Shown: positions 8,340 to 10,501 of the stretch, piece after piece
Numbering within the stretch: the stretch's first letter is position 1
Layout: each line of letters starts with the position of its first letter
From: Calditrichota bacterium
GTDB taxonomy: Bacteria; Zhuqueibacterota; Zhuqueibacteria; Zhuqueibacterales; Geothermadaptataceae
Direction of reading: 5' to 3'
Assembly: GCA_008501545.1 (NCBI GenBank)
Contig: QQUM01000027.1
Coordinates: 1-10,501 of the forward strand
DNA length: 10,501 nt
The notes under the pieces: generated by a model
Told to the model about the DNA's origin: nothing
Databases searched by the model: none
What the model saw: only the letters and a program-made list of their open reading frames with translations
Made by a program: the position numbers and the translations under genes

Positions 8340-9851
8340 CTAATGCACTGCACATGCAAGGCACGGATCGAATGACCGAACAACGCGTGCTGCTTCAATT
8401 GGATTTTGTTCGTCCTCGATTCTTGTTCCAACAAGCGCCTGCTCCACAGGGCCCGGTTTCCCCTGATCATCGCGTGGAGAACAGTTCCAGGTTGTCGGCA
8501 CCACACATTGATAATTGCTAATTTTATAATCCTTGATGTTAAGCCAATGGCCGAGTGCGCCTCGCGGTGCTTCCCACAAACCGATACCGTGTGAATTCTG
8601 CGGAATCTCAAAATCAACAAATGCCGGTTTTTCTGGAACGAGTTGTTCAAGCCACTCGGCGCAACGATCGACGATGATTTTGGTTTCCAGTGCACGCGCC
8701 AGGTGTCGTCCAAGGGCGGAAACCAGATGCCGTGGTTGCAATCCTGTTTTTGTCAATGTATCGTCGATGATATTTTTTATTTGTGGTTGCTCATAATGAT
8801 AGCCAACCATCATCCGGGCCAGCGGACCAACTTCCACAACGTGGCCATCATAACGAGGCGCTTTAAGCCAGGTATAAGCATCTTGTTTGCCTGGATCAGC
8901 GGCTGACTGACCAACATTTGGATTCAAACCGGAAGGCGAGGAAAAACGTGAAAAACGGGTGTCTTCGGTGATTTGGGCTGCGTTTAGTGCATGGAGTTCA
9001 TTATCGAGCAAGACACCTCCCGGCAAAAATCTCTCCGTATCTGTCTCAGATTCCGGATAGATACCATACGCAAGAAAATTTCCACACCCTTTGCCGATAT
9101 CGAAATATTCGGGATAAACCTTTGCCACTTCGATGACATCTGGCAGATAGGCTGTATCCACAAATGTTCGTAATTTTTTCAAACGCGCGCTATATGCTGC
9201 TATTTTGTCGGCAGTTACTTTTTCAGACACTCCGCCCGGTATCAATCCTGCAGGATGCGGAATTTTCCCGGCAAATAGAGCAACCATTTGTGTTCCTGCT
9301 TTTCGTACTTCCATCGCCTCGAGATAATGCTTCAGGGCAATAAAATTCAGCTCGTCATTTTCAATATAATTACCGCTGTATCTTGGTAAAAATGGCGCTG
9401 CCGGGAATAATATGTTCGAGTTTAGTTGCGAATTTACCCAGGCTTTTAATTCATTGAGCGAGTTATCGTTGCCGTTATATTTTGCAACAGCTGCAACGTC
9501 GACAAAATCAACTGCAGAAAGGTGATAGAAATGCAGGATATGATCCTGGACAAAATTTGCCCCGGAAATTAAATTGCGCAGCAGACGGCCATTTTTTGTC
9601 AGCGTAATACCATAAGCTTGATCCTGGGCTAAAATTGAGGCAAGGCCATGCGGAACCGGACAGACGCCGCAAATGCGCTGTGTAATTTGCTGCGCGTCTA
9701 ACGGATCACGTCCGCGCAATATTGTTTCGAAACCACGAAACATTTCCCCGGAGCAATATGCTTCTACAACATGATTATTTTCAACCTCGGTACGAATTGA
9801 AAGATGTCCCTCAATTCGTGTAATGGGATCTAGCATTACTCTTGTTGCCAT
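8340..9851 (-). CDS. [NiFe] hydrogenase large (catalytic) subunit lacking a C-terminal maturation peptide
   Basis: 503 residues. Catalyses reversible H2 splitting at a Ni-Fe(CN)2CO site. The N-terminus DPITRIEGHLSIRTEVE (8-24) is the family start and includes the expected proton-path Glu14. The L1 motif RICGVCPVPH (59-68) gives Ni/Fe ligands Cys61 and Cys64, and the L2 motif DPCLACAVH (495-503) gives Cys497 and Cys500. APRGALGHW (428-436, Arg430 near the Fe site) and VPTTWNCSPRD are also present. All four metal cysteines are coded as Cys, and Cys497 is TGC, so this is not a selenocysteine enzyme. The protein stops directly after His503, where most group 1 precursors carry an extension removed by a maturation endopeptidase. 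It is the first gene of the operon, the reverse of the usual small-then-large order. Its length, nearer [NiFeSe]-type enzymes than the 550-600 residues of many uptake hydrogenases, fits a group 1a-like enzyme. Maturation genes are not in the window. Confidence 0.95.
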   Translation of the reverse strand: MATRVMLDPITRIEGHLSIRTEVENNHVVEAYCSGEMFRGFETILRGRDPLDAQQITQRICGVCPVPHGLASILAQDQAYGITLTKNGRLLRNLISGANFVQDHILHFYHLSAVDFVDVAAVAKYNGNDNSLNELKAWVNSQLNSNILFPAAPFLPRYSGNYIENDELNFIALKHYLEAMEVRKAGTQMVALFAGKIPHPAGLIPGGVSEKVTADKIAAYSARLKKLRTFVDTAYLPDVIEVAKVYPEYFDIGKGCGNFLAYGIYPESETDTERFLPGGVLLDNELHALNAAQITEDTRFSRFSSPSGLNPNVGQSAADPGKQDAYTWLKAPRYDGHVVEVGPLARMMVGYHYEQPQIKNIIDDTLTKTGLQPRHLVSALGRHLARALETKIIVDRCAEWLEQLVPEKPAFVDFEIPQNSHGIGLWEAPRGALGHWLNIKDYKISNYQCVVPTTWNCSPRDDQGKPGPVEQALVGTRIEDEQNPIEAARVVRSFDPCLACAVH

Positions 9852-10131
9852 AATTTAACCCGAGTTAATTGGTCGTTCCCGATGGTGTGGCGATAGCACC
9901 TCTTTTATAGGGAAAAGTTCGGCAAGCAGATTAAATTCTTCAGGTTATTTTAAAGTAAATTTAAAGATATTGAGAAAATATTTTTATTCCCCTTATTTAT
10001 TTATGCGACTCGTCGTTCGTACTCATTTTTACAATGCCAGCGATTTATCGAGTCTTTTTCATTGAATTGTTCATTTGGTAGGAAAAAAGGTAGGTAGACT
10101 GATTTTCAAACAAATGTTTGTTGTCTGAAAA
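9852..10131. promoter_or_regulatory. Leader and presumed promoter region of the hydrogenase-chemoreceptor operon
   Basis: These 280 bp separate the aminotransferase stop from the hydrogenase ATG and hold no gene. Both neighbours are on the - strand, so the operon promoter is expected here. I could not find a convincing sigma-54 (TGGCAC-N5-TTGCA) or sigma-70 pair; TATAAA is readable on the - strand near 9904-9909 without a good partner. An imperfect palindrome lies at 9855-9868 (TTAAC-CCGA-GTTAA) only 3 bases upstream of the start codon, covering the ribosome-binding region. Confidence 0.45.
10103..10131 (-). terminator. Hairpin directly after the aminotransferase stop, possible weak terminator
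   Basis: TTTTCAAACAAA (10103-10114) pairs with TTTGTT...TGAAAA (10117-10131) around a 2-base loop, with a 3-base bulge (GTC, 10123-10125). It begins at the base next to the TAA of the aminotransferase gene. The stem is AT-rich and the nearest T-run on the - strand (10082-10087) is about 15 bases further on, so termination strength is uncertain. Confidence 0.4.
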
Positions 10132-10501
10132 TTAAATACTCTCCAGTGCAAAGAGAAAAATATCCAGTCCTTCATTAAGTCCGGCTTCTGAAATTGTTAA
10201 AGGCGGCAACATACGCATCACATGGCCGTGGGATCCCGCTTTAAGAATGACGAGGCCGTTCTCATAACATTTTTTCTGAACACGTTTTGCAATTTCCGGG
10301 GCCGGTTTATATTTTATTTTATCAGCCACGAACTCAATACCAATCATTGCACCAAGTCTGCGTACTTCAGCAACATTTTTATACTTTGTAACCAGATGCT
10401 TAAGTCGTTCTTTTGTGATCTCACCTATATGTTGAGCTCTTTGGGGTAGATTATTTTCAATAATATAATCGATACTGGCAATTGCGGCTGCGCATGCAAC
10501 A
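10132..10501 (-). CDS. Class III (GabT-like) aminotransferase, C-terminal fragment cut by the window edge
   Basis: The frame is open from the window edge (first whole codon at 10500) to a TAA at 10134-10132, giving 123 C-terminal residues; the Met codon at 10347 is internal. It starts in the conserved VACAAAIASIDYI segment, which corresponds to 'NPLACAAALAVLD' of PLP fold-type I class III aminotransferases. It continues with a helix (RAQHIGEITKERLKHLV), VRRLGAMIGIEFV, and the C-terminal HVMRMLPPLTISEAGLNEGL, matching the 'NVIRLLPPL' ending of 4-aminobutyrate aminotransferases. The PLP lysine and N-terminal half lie outside the window, so the exact substrate (4-aminobutyrate, ornithine or a related omega-amino acid) cannot be fixed. 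It is probably a separate transcription unit from the hydrogenase operon. Confidence 0.85.
   Translation of the reverse strand, partial: VACAAAIASIDYIIENNLPQRAQHIGEITKERLKHLVTKYKNVAEVRRLGAMIGIEFVADKIKYKPAPEIAKRVQKKCYENGLVILKAGSHGHVMRMLPPLTISEAGLNEGLDIFLFALESI

Noticed and set aside
8340..8366. Possible [NiFeSe] selenocysteine enzyme
   Set aside because: The codon at the Sec position (Cys497) is TGC and the frame has no internal TGA.
8327..8713. 128-codon - strand frame overlapping the hydrogenase large-subunit gene
   Set aside because: It is a shadow of the unambiguous hydrogenase frame and shows no family motifs.
9852..10080. Sigma-54 promoter for the hydrogenase operon
   Set aside because: A TGGCAT on the - strand lacks the matching TTGC element at the correct distance.

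Overview
The window looks like chromosome from an uncultured or little-studied anaerobic or facultatively anaerobic Gram-negative bacterium. Pointers are a Tat-exported [NiFe] hydrogenase, a chemoreceptor with a periplasmic c-type haem motif, a DUF1080 lipoprotein, and a propeller protein ending in a FlgD/sorting-like Ig domain. That last combination is common in the Fibrobacterota-Chlorobiota-Bacteroidota (FCB) side of the tree (Calditrichota, KSB1, Ignavibacteria and relatives). The lineage is an inference from gene style, not from a marker gene. The sequence is AT-leaning.

Left part, + strand: the 3' part of a large periplasmic/secreted two-component-regulator-type beta-propeller protein (2-1759); a nested palindromic intergenic element (about 1797-2014); a small three-helix membrane protein resembling the RipA family (2062-2532); about 510 bp with no convincing gene; a DUF1080 (3-keto-disaccharide hydrolase family) lipoprotein (3044-3868); then a tight rpiB-rpe pair (4042-5190) that interconverts the pentose phosphates of the non-oxidative pentose phosphate pathway.

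Right part, - strand: a compact three-gene operon (9851 down to 5347) encoding a [NiFe]-hydrogenase large subunit, its Tat-signal small subunit and a methyl-accepting chemotaxis protein. Gaps are 15 and 2 bp. The receptor's sensor domain carries a CxxCH haem-binding motif and is predicted to lie in the periplasm, where the Tat signal would place the hydrogenase. The large subunit ends exactly at the active-site His of DPCxxCxxH, with no C-terminal maturation peptide. The small subunit has four cysteines for the medial Fe-S cluster. No cytochrome b, membrane anchor, multihaem cytochrome or maturation gene lies inside the window. Together this suggests a hydrogenase whose electrons or redox state are read by a haem chemoreceptor, i.e. 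a candidate H2- or redox-taxis module. This is the most interesting content of the window, and the functional coupling is inference.

At the right edge, also on the - strand, lies the C-terminal end of a class III (GabT-like) aminotransferase, separated from the hydrogenase operon by about 280 bp that should hold the operon promoter.
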